DNA of 64,000 nucleotides from NCBI GenBank assembly GCA_024516155.1, contig JAJJXM010000058.1, forward strand, positions 62,001 to 126,000, read 5' to 3'. The notes below the pieces were generated by a model. That model had not been told where the DNA came from and ran no database searches. It saw nothing but the letters and a program-made list of their open reading frames with translations. The position numbers were made by a program, and so were the translations under genes. Within the stretch, counting starts at the first letter, position 1. Every line of letters begins with the position of its first letter. Shown here in pieces: positions 13,389 to 25,585 of this stretch. This DNA comes from Pyronema omphalodes. Lineage: Eukaryota > Ascomycota > Pezizomycetes > Pezizales > Pyronemataceae.

Positions 13389-14753
13389 GAATGAAAGCAA
13401 TCGACGCATTTGAGATGGGCGCGGACTTCAAGATTCGAAAGATTCAAAACAAACCTGTATTTTTGTATTGTGCGATATTTACAAAGGGGCGGCTTTTCTT
13501 TTCACGATGATATATGCTCATTTCCTTGTTTCAATATTTTTTTTTCCATTTTTCGAACTCATTTTTTTTTCCATCATAACATCGAATACCCAGTTTTTTT
13601 TCCATCATCATAACATCGAATACCCAGTTTTTTTTTGACCTTGGCAGTAGTTATTCGTATGGTTCTTGTTTTATTTATTTCATTTTTTTGTGCTTTTATT
13701 TTTCTTCTTCATACAAGTCGTAGGCCCGTTATTATGATGTTTTTTTCCCTGTCATTCTCATTTTTTTATATGAAGAGGAAATGGTTTTTTTGTCTGGGCT
13801 CCCACTGCTGTTGCTTTTTTCCAAAGTTTCCCCAAAAATGGGATGGGTTTCGTATTTTTTTTCTTTTTCATTTTTTTTTTCTTTTCATCTTGTTGGATTA
13901 CGGTGCATCATTGGATTTGGTTTGTGCTTTTTTTTATGCGTACGTACGCGAGTATGTATGGTGTGTTAAGATAACTGCGACTGAGATATGATAACTATTA
14001 ACTATACCTCACTTTTGAAACTGCTGCTAGACGCTGGGTACGTATGAGTGAATGAAGTAACCTTAGGCGTATCAATAGTGATTATATAACTTCACGGACT
14101 CAGTAAAATCCGCCCTCCGTTGATTGTACTCTTTTCTAACCATGAGCCGATACAATCACTACGCTCTATGTGTGACCATAACAATCCACTCTACCCATAC
14201 CTTAGTGTTCCCAAAATGACTTCTTTATCCATTTCACATTTTCAATTAATTATAACTGCCTTCAATTATTTGATTTGTGCTGGTAAGAGGTAGATAGCCT
14301 ATGATCTTGGGCTACAAATATTCTATATTAACCCACAATACAACAGTGGACGTGATTACTATGGATAATATTGATTGAAAAGATATGGAATAAACAATTT
14401 TTGTGTTTGATTTTTGTTTTGCTCGCGTTGACGGCGGCATGGATTGGTTTGTTATACTACAGATTTTCTTATTGAGGATTCAATGCGTTTCTGTAATTTC
14501 ATGACTCGAACCCCATAGAAACCTTTTTACCATTCGCTGTTTGAAGCTTATTTACTTCTTTAATTATACGCTGACTAAGGTCTGTAAAGCCAATGCAAGA
14601 CCGCCGCTTGGAGCTTAAAATTGAAGTTTAGTTCGTTTCAATTAGTTCGTTTAGGGCGAATGTGCGTGACATACCGTGATCCTGCCATATGATGTCACCA
14701 TAAACACGTCCACCTTGCATGGAGCTCGCCACAGCTCGCGTTCACTCAACACC
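13389..14753. other. intergenic, T-rich 3' flank of pbs2
   Basis: Many T8-T10 runs and TTTTTCC stretches occupy 13520-13900, consistent with a 3' UTR and terminator region. A short imperfect duplication (CATCATAACATCGAATACCCAG, twice between 13573 and 13627) is present. Open frames here are made of Phe/Leu from the T runs and are not credible genes. Confidence 0.55.
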
Positions 14754-15870
14754 ATGGCCGACCTTCCACCATCTTACGCCCCCGCGCAAGAAGTCTGCAT
14801 CAAATGCTCTCAGAACCTGCTGTTCCCTCCACCAGCGGCAGATAGTAGCAGTAAATCGGATATCACTAACCCCATAAAACAGCGTTGCTGCGGCCTATGG
14901 GTCTGTAGTAGCTGCATCGATGTTAGTTTATTTGCACCCTCTTCACCATCGAAACTAACCGCGTCAGAATAACCCACGACTCGCAAACTATTGTCCATAC
15001 TGTCCCGACTCGGGTTTATTACCTCCTACCTATGCACCAGCTATCGGCACCCCAAGCTCCCGCCTTGAACCTCCTCCCGATGATCCCAGTGCCAATCCTC
15101 CCTCATATGGATCGCCAGATCTCGAATCGCAAGATCCCCCACAAAACTTGAATCAAGTTCTACAAGAGAGATCTGCCCTACCATCCTATGGATCGCCTGA
15201 TACAAGCCCGCAACATTCACCGCCAGCCTTAAATCCGCCTTTGGAGACCAGTGCGACACCACCATCATATGGAGACTCAGGCTCACAGCATCCTAGCCCA
15301 ATAGAACCATCCAGCTCTACACCTCCATCTTATGGAGCATCCAGTACTAGGCAGCAACATAATCCAATAGAAGCAGTGGCCTCAAACTCTACGCCACCAT
15401 CCTATGGTGCTTCAAGTTCTCAGCAACCACAATCATCCTCGAGCTTTACTCCGCCCGAGTATGTTGAGAAGCCTAAGGATGATACTCTTCATTTTGTAAA
15501 GCCAACAGACACCCTACCAGGGTTAGCCGCAGCGTATGGTGTATCACCGGATTTGCTGCGTGTGCGTAATGGAATCTCTGAAGACGCACATCTCGCAGCA
15601 CGTCAAGCCATCGCAATTCCCGAGGGTGGGGATTCCCAGAGTCCCGCACCATTAGAAGGACAAGAAATCGAATCCACACGAAGAAGGTTTCAGAGTATGA
15701 CGAATTGTGATGATACAGAGATGGCGGAGGCATATATTTTATCGCATGATGGGGTATTGGAGAAGGCTATCGAAGCATGGACGGAAGATGAGAGGTGGGT
15801 TAGGGAGCAGGAGGAGAGGGAGAGGAAAGGTAAAGGTATTGTTAGTGGAAGAGGTATTATGCTCCCTTAG
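14754..15870 (+). CDS. zinc-binding, PPxY-rich, LysM-domain protein
   Basis: Exons 14754-14921 and 14968-15870 give 356 aa. The splice joins CSSCID to NNPRLANYCPYC and completes a cysteine cluster: CIKC (15-18), CC (45-46), CSSC (51-54), CPYC (65-68), a treble-clef or RING-like zinc site. Residues 70-220 hold PPSYG-type repeats; counting those at both ends, seven fit PPxY (PPSY, PPTY, PPEY), the ligand motif for WW domains of Rsp5/Nedd4 ligases. A LysM domain follows at about 227-275 (HFVKPTDTLPGLAAAYGVS). A charged helical tail ends the protein. There is no signal peptide, so it is probably cytosolic, unlike secreted LysM effectors. Role unknown; the architecture suggests an adaptor for ubiquitylation. 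Confidence 0.85.
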
Positions 15871-16175
15871 ATATCCGGATATAAACTCGCTTGTAATTTA
15901 GTTACATACCATAGCTTAAAGTTCACGATATTGTATCACTATAGTAGTTATACTCATACATGGCTTCATAATTTATGGCTCGCGGTATCACACGAGCAGT
16001 GCAATGCAAAGCACGGGAGTCACATCACATGTTTTAATTAGCCAAAATGGAAGTCATGGTTCCTTCCATTGTCCGTCCATTATCGGTCCATTGCACGCTA
16101 CTACGTCACCCCGATAACAACATCAATCCACCACATTATCGCGTATCCCTTAAACCCCACAAACTCCAAACCACC

Positions 16176-16841
16176 ATGTCCATCTCCCACCGCATCTCCA
16201 TCCGCTGGGTGGGTTCCCTTTTCCCCCTTCTTCACACCAATAACTAACCTTTCCAGCTCCCCACCCCTGCCTCAGAACCCCACTCCGTCCTAGTTCTGAC
16301 CTCCCCCGAACGGCGCTATGTCGACCTACGTCTAACCCTCTCCCCATCCGGCAACACAGAATCCCTTTATTGGGGGTTCGCCGGCCAATCTTTCTATCCC
16401 ACACCCAACTCGGGCCGCTGGGAACATTTCATCGACTCCCGGAGTGATGAACCGGGATGTGATGAGGGCTCGCTTGAAGTTCTGAAGAATGGTGATGTGC
16501 TGGAAAAAGGAAGGATGGTGGATTTTGAGGAGCCGGAAAAAGGGGTGAGGGAGTATGAGGAGGTTTGGAGGGATGAGGTATTGGATAAGGATAAGAGGGT
16601 GGCAATTGTGTTGGATACACAGGACGGAAGGATGGTGAGAGTGGGGGGGTGGGTACAGGCGGTACTGAAGAGTAGGGAGGGGTTTGCGGCGGGGAGATGG
16701 AAGGAGGGAGAGAAAATCTGGGCGGTGGGCAAGGAGTTGATTTTAGAGGAGATTTGGGAGAATGAGAAGGAGTTGGTGCTGGGGGAGGAGATTGAGAGGG
16801 AGGGTGTGGTTTGGAAGGTGGTGGAGAGAGCCGTTTGGTAG
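16176..16841 (+). CDS. HRI1: HRI1 family protein
   Basis: Exons 16176-16208 and 16257-16841 give 205 aa. The 11-codon first exon (MSISHRISIRW) joins through GTGGGT...TTCCAG to LPTPASEPHSVLVLTSPERRYVDLRL. Family-typical features are the early strand pair, YWGFAGQSF (49-57), the YEEVWRD segment (111-117) and the GGWVQAVL strand, in the same order as in yeast Hri1, a small lipocalin-like fold of about 240 aa. Yeast Hri1 is reported to bind Hrr25 and Sec72; its chemistry is unknown. The codon-rich GAG/GGA strand makes long antisense Pro/Ser frames, which I discount. Only 305 bp separate it from the LysM-type gene upstream. Confidence 0.82.
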
Positions 16842-18961
16842 TTAGATTTGGTTTGTGGTTGTGGTTGTGGTTGAGATTCTGGTGGTCAGGTATGGGAATG
16901 TAAAGTGGAATTGCATTCGTTCTGAGTAATTCAAGCATTGTTATCCTTCTTTCAGCCTATGAATCTTCTGATTTCTCTTCGTTGCTTCCGTCTTTGAGTT
17001 AATTTCTCAAGTCTTTTTGCCTTCTTTTTGCAGGAAATAACTCGATGTGAATCAAAAGTTGGAGATATTCAGCAACCTATAAGAATTAAAAACAAAACAA
17101 AATGTACTCAAACTCAATCCAATGAATAAGAACAAGTTGTTGAAAAACAATAGATAGCTCCATATTCCACCGCCATCCCCGGTGTCTTCGGGTCCAGTTC
17201 GACTGTAAGTCTATATCCCGCATATCAGGGTCAAATTTAGGAATTAGATACTAAAATACCACAACAGCAGTTTTAATTCACTTCAACACACGATAATACT
17301 CAGAAGATAAAAAAAATCTAACCCTAAACTCAGCTAGGGCTCTTCATGCTTACCAGTTACCACCATTGACATTTACTTCTGGTCTTCATTAACAGATACC
17401 AGATCGAGTTTTTATATATTAATCAATAGAATTGGTTATAGCTAAATCACAATAATCATACTGCTATAGACCATCTGAACCATGGTTACTGCCCATTATG
17501 CAAGCGTTGTGATTCCTTTGAGGATAAGCAATTATGAATAGAATGGTATTGTACAAAGTAAACCATTAAACCGCCTCAAAACCAAGTCTTCTATACATAC
17601 CATATCCAATACTTGGTAAATCTTCATAAACTCCCACCTAGAGTCAAATGGTATATCATACACGGCTTCATTCTTCACTACATCCCATCTATTTTTGAAT
17701 TCTAACTTCAATAATCATCACAATCAAATTATCACATATATACCAAATCTATATATTCGGAGCACATTAACCCCCCCCCCCCCCACCTTTCTTTTTTTTT
17801 ATCCACCATGCCCAGATATATCCATAAACCGCATAACTCAGCCTCATCTCTCACCGTCCAAATTCCCAACCTTTAACGCTCCTTCGCCTCATTAATTCCT
17901 TCACCTGCATCTCTTCCTCAAACCCCCTTTCCAAATTTTAACTCCACAAGTCTACAAATCGGCATATATATCTGTCCATTTTATGAACCGCCAGTGTTAA
18001 CAGCGCTCATGGGCCGTGATTATAATCTTATCCATGTATGTACATGGTTTGTTTCAATGTCAACTTCTCGGAAATTCATTATCTAACAACAGCGTAATAA
18101 CATCCTACCTCCCGTTCAAGCTACAATATAAAGAGTTGGCCTGTAGCCTGCAGCTTGTGGGTTGTAAATTTTCTTACTTGCTCAGCTCTGGGTATTTATT
18201 ATTAAGTCAGGTCTATTTAGAAAGATGTTGATTTTTTGAGTTTTTTTTGGGGGGGGGAAAAGAACAGAACAGATTCGGGGGTTGGGAAAGTATTAATGAT
18301 GAGTGATAGCTGATGCGGTGTTAACTTATTGGTAAAGGATTGAGGGGACAGTAGAGGTTTATAGCATGGCAGGATTGTATGAGCTGAGCTATTTGGGATA
18401 TAATGAGTTTTTAATGAAAAAAGTGGGGGTTTTCTTTGTTTGGAGGGTATGTTTATTTCTGTTGAAAGGATTTTAAGTTTTACCCAGTGACCGTCGGTCT
18501 TTCTAGTTGCTCTATCCTGATTTATTGTCATGGTCAAATGAGATGGAAATTATGCAATATATTGACTTTCATGACATGGGGAGGGTTCCAATGAATCCAA
18601 TCCTCTTTGGCCACGATAGAAGGAATTCGGTCAGATTATGTAGATTGCCAGGAAGTTATCCAGTAAACTTCACTTCAATAAATTCCTGTCTTCTATATAC
18701 ACTATGCATAGTTCATGATCACAGCATATGGATCGCGGTCGATTTAGAGTATAAGTTGCCAACTAATTCTTAAACTCTAGCAAAAGTATTCCGGATATAT
18801 TCCGTAAATGTTCCGCAGATAGCGTATATACAACAACTTAAGCACCAAATCTATCCCAAAGTAATTACATACATTACACCTCTATCCAAACAATCATTCG
18901 AGTATCTAGTAGTCTATAAATGACATGATCCACCTCTCCATCTATCCATTCCTCTCACCAT
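16842..18961. other. intergenic, AT-rich
   Basis: About 2.1 kb between two convergent genes (HRI1 plus, asparaginase minus). It has a C14 run (17771-17784), many AT-rich stretches and short frames without family features. Nothing further is supported. Confidence 0.6.
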
Positions 18962-21013
18962 CTATGCGCCCGTCCAACTCCACGCACCCCCGTCCCCGGA
19001 CTCCATAGCCCGTTTCTTCAACACCTCCGCCATTTCCTTTTCTTCAGCATGTAAATGCGCACCGGACTCCTTCAACAACTTAACATGTTCCTCTCTTCCC
19101 GCCTCAGCAGCCAAAAACATCGGAGTATGTCCTTCTCTATTTCTAATATGCACACTAGCACCCTGTCCCAAAAAGTCTCTCAGGATATCAATATTCGGAC
19201 CCACAGCCGCAAGATGTAGTGGTGTTTTTCCCGAGTAATCAAACTGATTAAGCAGAAACTGTCCCGCTGCTTCTTTTAGGATGACTTGGATATCCTGGAC
19301 ATTCTGATCCTGGATTGCATAACCCAGTCTCGATAATGCACTTAGCATAGGTGGTAATTCTGCGTTGGGGTGAGAGAAGTAGGTATCCGTTGTCTCTGTC
19401 AATTCACCGCGGAGGGATTTGGACATTTGTCTAGAGATTTCTGCGGGGGTTAATTTCTCATCTGCGAGCAAGCAGGATAGTTTCGTTAATGCGGCTTCAG
19501 TTGTCATATCGAGTCCAAAAACTACTCCGGCTTTTGCAAGGGCTGTGGCAGAGGCGTAAAGTGGGGACACAGTTCCAACCTGGCATTGAGTTACGTTGAC
19601 GATAACTATACCTCGGTTGATTCCCTCGCGAAGAACTTCGATAAGTTCAGTATCCTCAGGAGCGTTACCAGCCCCGAAAGTCTCCAATATAAGACCGCGT
19701 AATCCGGGAAGATGCAGGATCCCACGAACCATTTCCGGCATTATACCGGGGAAGATACGGAGACATGCAACGTGCGAGGTCTCGAGGGAGGTTTGAATAC
19801 TGAAGGGAGAGATTTTAGAGGGGCGGTGGACCATGGACCAGTTGACAGCGGTAGAGATTCCGACTTTAGCGAGAGGAGGGTGGTTGGGGGATGCAAAGGC
19901 GGCGAAGTCATGTGCGTTTACTTTGGTGGCGCGGTTACCGCGAAAGAGCTTGTGGTTGAAGAAGAGACAGACTTCGGGGATCATATAGTGGCCTGCAATG
20001 ATAAGACTGCCGAGGAGGTTGCCTTCGGCGTCACTGTGGAGCTCAGTCATAGGAGCTTGAGAACCTCTGTGGAAGTTTAGTATTTCGAGAGATATCACAG
20101 AGAAAGGAAATCTTACGTAAGAATGATTGGCTTTCCAAGATTACTGATCATAAAACTCAAGGCTGAACTGGTATACGCCAAACTATCTGTACCGTGCAAA
20201 ATAACAAATGAATCAAAAAGCTGATAATTTCCTGTCCTTGTTTTTAGAGTGATATTTTATGACTATGACTGGGTAACCTACTCTCAATAGCCTTGGCGAT
20301 CTTTGCCCATCCCTTCGCATTAATGCTCGAACTATCTAGAAGCGGATCAAATTCCAATCCCGCGTATCTGATGCTTCTCGAATACTTAGACGGCGGTGTC
20401 CCTGCATAAAATAACTAATATCAGTATGCTATGGTATCCTTATCTGGTGAAGCCAATAAGGCGAGCACAGCCCGGTAGGTCACAAAGCCGCAGATCGCCA
20501 AGCCCATCACAGAAAAAACAAGAACAAATGACGTACTCAACGTATCAACCATCACAACTTTTCCGTCCTCCACAACGACCGGTACCTGTTTGGTCGGAGA
20601 TCCGTCATTAAAGCTCGGCCTCGGTTTGAGGCAGCTATCCAAAAATCCCTTTGCTGGAATGTAACCATTCTCACTACGTTTCATACAAATCGTACCACCT
20701 GTCGTCAAGCGTTAGTGTATCGTTCCACCAATTCAGGAGTTGAGTGAAAAAAAAAAGGTCGTAGGGAGCTCGTGAAAGCTATCAAGGGTCGCAGGGAGCT
20801 CTAGATGAAGGGAATATGCATACCGGTCATAATAACCAATACTCGACTTTCCGGCATTGCATCATCTGCCGGTACTGGACCCTCTTCTTTCGGGGACAAG
20901 TTGAAAGTCGTCCTAGTCGGCGATGGTACGGCACTAGTGACGTTGCTGCTGAAGCCTGAAGGTACAATACTGTTTGCATTGCTGCTGAAGCCGTTGAAGA
21001 ATTCTGCAACCAT
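18962..21013 (-). CDS. type I L-asparaginase with C-terminal ankyrin repeats
   Basis: Minus-strand exons 21013-20824, 20698-20537, 20401-20282, 20231-20117 and 20066-18962 give 563 aa. Each junction restores conserved text: MTG-GTICMK, VDTL-RTPPSKYS, AKAIE-RNYQLFD, IILT-GSQAPMTE. It carries the two asparaginase signatures, TGGTI (63-67, nucleophile Thr66) and LHGTDS (169-174), plus TGSQAP at the substrate loop. The domain hydrolyses asparagine to aspartate and ammonia. Residues about 470-545 form two or more ankyrin repeats (GKTPLHLAAVG, GHTPMFLAAEAG). The first 50 residues are Ser/Asn-rich with no clear signal peptide, so it is likely cytosolic. The order asparaginase then ankyrins matches the eukaryotic 60 kDa lysophospholipase/ASPG type. 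Confidence 0.92.
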
Positions 21014-21859
21014 TATGTGATGTTGTGTAATCTAGAAGCTTGTTTGAAGGTTGGAAGTTGTAGTTTGTGATAAGCTTCGTGGGACAGGTCGCGTAGGCCT
21101 TTCGTCGGGTTTATAAGCTTTGTGGTAGAGTAATACCGATAACGATTGCGCGATATTGCGGGATATATCGTCTCTATTTGGGGCCTGGGCGCGTTTCCAG
21201 GTTATGACGATGATGATGATATGTGCCTGACTCTTGAGCTCTAGGTAGCTCTTTGCCTAGCTCAAGATAGCTTTATGGGAGCCTAACTTCAAGTTGCCAT
21301 TTGTCAGTAAACTCGATCAATACAGACAGTATCATGTTGGGACCGAATATACCTACCTCCTCTATGGTGTTTGCTCAAAATGACTGGCGATGCTCGGGGA
21401 TGATGTGAGGGGTGACCATAGAAAATTCTAGCGGCTGGTCCCTACTATCTATTCTGCTCTTGCCGTTCGGTACCGCGCTCGCGCCGCAGCCTCCAACCGG
21501 TCGGATATGCTCCGATCGGCGCACAGTGCGTATCATAGCGCCCGTTTTCCTAGGGTTGCCAGAGTTGAGTACATCGAGGTCCGCGAATACCCGTTTTAGC
21601 GCGATGGCGGGGTTGATGGGGTAAACACCGATTGGATGGAAATATATCGTGAGGTATAAAATATTACTCGAAACTGACAATGAGGGAGAAGAGTCATAAG
21701 TTTGATGGACAGTATTTCCTCTACGGGTATCACTAATTAAATAAACAACCATACAAAGGAATTGAGCATATTTTTTTTTAGGAAGCATCGGCTCCACAAA
21801 GCCTATTCAAACCGAAACACTAGCTAGAAACATCCTCGCCTAAATCAATCACTCGTAGC
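21014..21859. other. intergenic between asparaginase and fumarylacetoacetase
   Basis: About 850 bp that should hold the asparaginase promoter (both flanking genes are on the minus strand) and the 3' flank of the fumarylacetoacetase gene. A CTCTAGGTAGCTC/CCTAGCTC imperfect inverted run lies near 21237-21265. No gene seen. Confidence 0.5.
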
Positions 21860-23113
21860 TTACTTGAGTGGTTTTGCCGGCAAAATTTTACCTCTGCATT
21901 CTCCCCATCCAACTCTCTTGTCTCCATCTCCGCAATGCCCCATAATCACAACCTCATCCCCATCCTTCAGCCAGGTCTTCTCCTCACCTCCAATTTTGAC
22001 CGGATTCTTCCCCCCACTCGTAGCCTCCAGTAAACATCCCTTCTCTCCCTCTCCTTCTCCAGAGATTGTTCCAGACCCCAATAAATCTCCAGTCCTCATA
22101 TTACATCCCGTAACAGTATGATGCGCAATCATCTGGTTAAAACTCCAAAGAAGATTCTTTCCATTCGTTTTAGTCATCGTTTCCCCATTGATTTTGACCT
22201 CCAGATGCACACCAATCATATTTTCTCCCTCCTCCTGAAGATATGGCTGAACCGGTGTCTTACTCCATCTCTCAAGGCCCTGGACCATATATCCTCCCTC
22301 TTCAAGCGCAATCGGAAGCACCACCCATGGACTGATCGTAGTCGCAAAATTCTTTGCCGTAAATGGACCTAGGGGGACATATTCCCAAGCCTGGACATCT
22401 CTCGCCGACCAATCATTCATTAAGACATATCCAAACACCATCTCCCTAGCCTCTTGCGTTGAGACCGGTTCTCCAAGATTATTTCCACGTGCAATTAAAG
22501 CCGCCATTTCAAGCTCAATATCAAGTCTCTGGCACTCTCCAAACACACCCTCACCAGTCTGTCCCCTTGGTCTTCTTATATCTGTACCTGAGACGACAAC
22601 AGAAGAAGCCCTTCCATGATATCCCACGGGGAGTTGTTCATAATTCTTCTGCAGCGCGTTTTCAGGGCCTCTAAACAGGCAGCCAACATTATATGCATGC
22701 ACCCGTCCAGCATAAAAATCTGTATAATCTCCAATCTCCATCGGCAAACACATAGTTACATCTTCCAACTTGTGTAGACATTTCTTTTGTAACTCGGTGT
22801 TGTTTTCGAGGAGATCAGGGAATGGACCACCGGTGGTTAACACGGAGATTAGGTAAGCTCGGATAAGATTGTGGGAAAGCCGAGGCAAGGCGGCAAAGGC
22901 ATTGAGGTTGGGAGCCGAGAAGACGGCGGAGTCTACTTGGAGTTGCTGGAGGGAGCGAAAGCCGGAGTTTTCATGGAAGGTGCGTAAGTCCAGCAGATGG
23001 GAGCCGATGGCGATGCAGATACGGGGAGATAGGGAGCTGGTGCGGAAAACGCCGAAGGGGATGTTGGAGAGGGTGAAGTCGGAGTTGGTAGGGATAGGGA
23101 GGAAGGACGTCAT
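21860..23113 (-). CDS. fahA: fumarylacetoacetase (tyrosine/phenylalanine catabolism)
   Basis: A single uninterrupted exon gives 417 aa, close to the 419 aa of the human enzyme. It hydrolyses fumarylacetoacetate to fumarate and acetoacetate, the last step of tyrosine breakdown, in the cytosol. The active-site block YTDFYAGRVHAYNVG (130-144) holds metal ligand Asp132 and general base His139. Further ligands are Glu200 and Glu202 in DIELEMA and Asp234 in LMNDWSARDVQ. Also conserved are LPVGYHGRASSVVVSG (161-176) and GDLLGSGTISG near the C terminus. In aspergilli this gene clusters with homogentisate dioxygenase and maleylacetoacetate isomerase; neither is visible here. All key residues are intact. 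Confidence 0.97.
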   Translation of the reverse strand: MTSFLPIPTNSDFTLSNIPFGVFRTSSLSPRICIAIGSHLLDLRTFHENSGFRSLQQLQVDSAVFSAPNLNAFAALPRLSHNLIRAYLISVLTTGGPFPDLLENNTELQKKCLHKLEDVTMCLPMEIGDYTDFYAGRVHAYNVGCLFRGPENALQKNYEQLPVGYHGRASSVVVSGTDIRRPRGQTGEGVFGECQRLDIELEMAALIARGNNLGEPVSTQEAREMVFGYVLMNDWSARDVQAWEYVPLGPFTAKNFATTISPWVVLPIALEEGGYMVQGLERWSKTPVQPYLQEEGENMIGVHLEVKINGETMTKTNGKNLLWSFNQMIAHHTVTGCNMRTGDLLGSGTISGEGEGEKGCLLEATSGGKNPVKIGGEEKTWLKDGDEVVIMGHCGDGDKRVGWGECRGKILPAKPLK

Positions 23114-23356
23114 TGCGAAAGCGGTTTACTGAATTGTTATTGCAACTGTGGTGATTAGGTTGTATTCTGCAAAGATTCGGAACTCAAGAAGATGTAGATG
23201 GAATCAACAGTGGAGATGGCAAAGAATGTGGAGCTTCAATACGACAATCAATTTGATTGGTGGTTGGAGTCGCGGGGACCGCGGGGTATAAGAGCTCTGT
23301 CATGACGTAGGATAGTTGCGGGGTGAGCTAGGAGTTGCGGTTAGAGCCGGGCCGTA

Positions 23357-23532
23357 CAGTATAGCCTCTCCATAAGAACATCACACATAAGAATAACCTC
23401 TATCTAACTTTATATGACGCGACATGGCTACGGTCTCGGTAGTTTTTGTATGGGGATAAAATCTTTTGTACAAAAATATTCTCATGAAAGCACTTAACAT
23501 CTATATGGTAGTCTTATAAAGAGATGCGACTG
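23357..23532. mobile_element. possible degenerate pogo-like MITE
   Basis: The left end CAGTATAGCCTCTCCATAAG and the reverse complement of the right end, CAGTCGCATCTCTTTATAAG, agree at most positions. TA precedes the left end but GA follows the right, so the duplication is lost or the boundary is wrong. Inside (about 23433-23455), GGTCTCGGTAGTTTTTGTAT resembles the reverse complement of an internal stretch of the 7025-7379 element (near 7296-7318), supporting kinship. Confidence 0.4.
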
Positions 23533-24070
23533 GAGATGTGATACCCCTTTTATCATCTCACCGACGCCAAGCCAGTCTCTCTGTAAGTCATACATAATCT
23601 CTGCACAACACCACACCTCATCAATCCCGAAGTATTCTCACATAGATGTTTCCCCCATATTTATCTGTAAACTCAAGATCAGTACGAATCTCATGCGACC
23701 TTTATGAGCCATTAAACCACCCAAAACCCTAACCTATGTGATCAGCAAAATCTCGAAAATCACACGATTTTAGTCGCATTCATGCATTAAAGACCGGTTG
23801 ATTTCTAGGCGCTCGGTAAAGCCTTATGCTTTCCGACCTTCTTCATTCTTAGGGTGCCTAGGGATTGAGGCGCAGCAGCATCTCATGTGGATTTTATCCG
23901 GCGGGGAACATGCATATATGCATGATCTACGACTAGCTGAACTAGGTATGTAGATGATGTTACGTTCGAGTTGCTTTGTATGGAAGGAGGAAAGGAAGGG
24001 GAAGGAAGGAAGGGAGGAAGGAAGACAAAACGACTGACTATGTATACTTATGGGTATAGGCATATTTACA

Positions 24071-24195
24071 AATTACAGCCACTATCACTGTCACTATCAC
24101 TGTCACTATCACTATCACTGTCACTATCACTGTCACTATCACTATCACTGTCACTATCACTGTCACTGTCACTATCACTATCACTATCACAATCA
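24071..24195. repeat. hexamer array (CACTAT/CACTGT)
   Basis: About 20 head-to-tail hexamers, with A and G variants at one position in mixed order. A T23 run follows (near 24256-24278). Confidence 0.85.
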
Positions 24196-25514
24196 CAATA
24201 TTTATCACATACAAATCACTTCCACACACAAACCACAATCACCATCATAGTTCCTTTTTTTTTTTTTTTTTTTTTTTCCGTTTCTCCAAAAAAATATTCT
24301 CATATACTTTCAAGGCAGGTAGAGCATCAGAAAATCATCCGTATGTATATCGATTGACTCGACTATCTCTATCTACTATCAAACTCGCTTATATTAATCT
24401 GCAAAAGATCTTATCAAGTCCAGTGTGTATCAAGCAATGATTAACCGAACATCATTGGAACATCATTTATCTTAGCTTATCGATTGAAAATCATTTCACG
24501 TCTTTTTTTTTAAAAAAAAAGCCGTTTTTTTTGCACTAAAGAGGAAAGGAAAGGGAAGCGATATCATTTTCACAACCGAGTCAAAATGAAACCAAAACCG
24601 AGTGCAAGATGTCGTATTTCGTATAAATGTGCTGCCATGGAAAGCTATACAGAGAGCCTGAAACGTCGGAAGATGATACCAGTAACATGCACTACGCACT
24701 ACATACTACGCACTAGAATACTCATACAATAATGAGTACGATACATCATGATACACCGGGATTTAAATCCCCACATGCCGGGACTCAAACATTTAACTTC
24801 AAACTTCCAATATCAGAACTTCGCTGCATTGCTACATAGGGAATGTTGAAGTTGAAGTTTAAAAATAAACCCTCATCACCGTTATTTCTGCATGACAGCC
24901 GCATGTTTTTCTTCTTCGTCATTTCGTCATTTCTTCGCCTCTTCGCCTCTTCGCCTTACCGTCCACCCATGATTCATCGCCTTACCGGTATCTGTGTCGG
25001 AAGTCAATCCGACATACATATACATACATACAGAAAGTCTCAGAGCCCCCTCCCTCGTCTCAGGTGACTGAGACCTAAACACCGCGGTGTCTTTATCAAT
25101 GCTTCGATAGACTGATAGCTCCATAGCCTGGTAGTCCGATAGCTAGATAATATTATATCGCCCTGGTAGATATGTAGATATTATAATGCCCCGATACTAT
25201 GATGTCCTGATACCCTGATACTATAATGCCCCGATCGATAGTCTGATACATACACGCGGGTTGAAAAGATCTACAATATATGCTGCATGCATCCATAGAG
25301 CCTTATATCTCAGTAATCTCAGTAATCGCAGTAATCGTAGTAATCGTAGTATGTAATCGTAGTAATCATCATAATAACAATGACCATAGTAATCATAACC
25401 CCAATATAATGATGATCAATCCAACCAGATCCACTATTCATTATCCACTCATTAATTTATGCATATCCCTATACATATCCAACGACTATTTAATGATAAT
25501 CCAACGACAATCAC

Positions 25515-25585
25515 TTCTAGGCAGACATATATATCCAGGCAGACATATATATCCAGGCAGACATATCCATAATCCAGGCAGACAT
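25515..25585. repeat. 18 bp tandem repeat
   Basis: Four copies of an AGGCAGACATATATATCC-like unit with small changes in the last two. Confidence 0.75.

Noticed and set aside
14500..14530. Possible tRNA B-box (reverse complement GGTTCGAGTC)
   Set aside because: The flanking bases do not form a T stem and no matching A-box or acceptor stem is found. No tRNA could be supported anywhere in the window.
16394..16938. Minus-strand Pro/Ser-rich frames across the HRI1 gene
   Set aside because: They mirror GAG/GGA-rich sense codons. The sense strand has HRI1 family motifs and a good intron.
23971..24357. Frames encoding Ser-Leu or Val-Ile runs
   Set aside because: Direct translations of the CACTAT/CACTGT hexamer array and the following T run.
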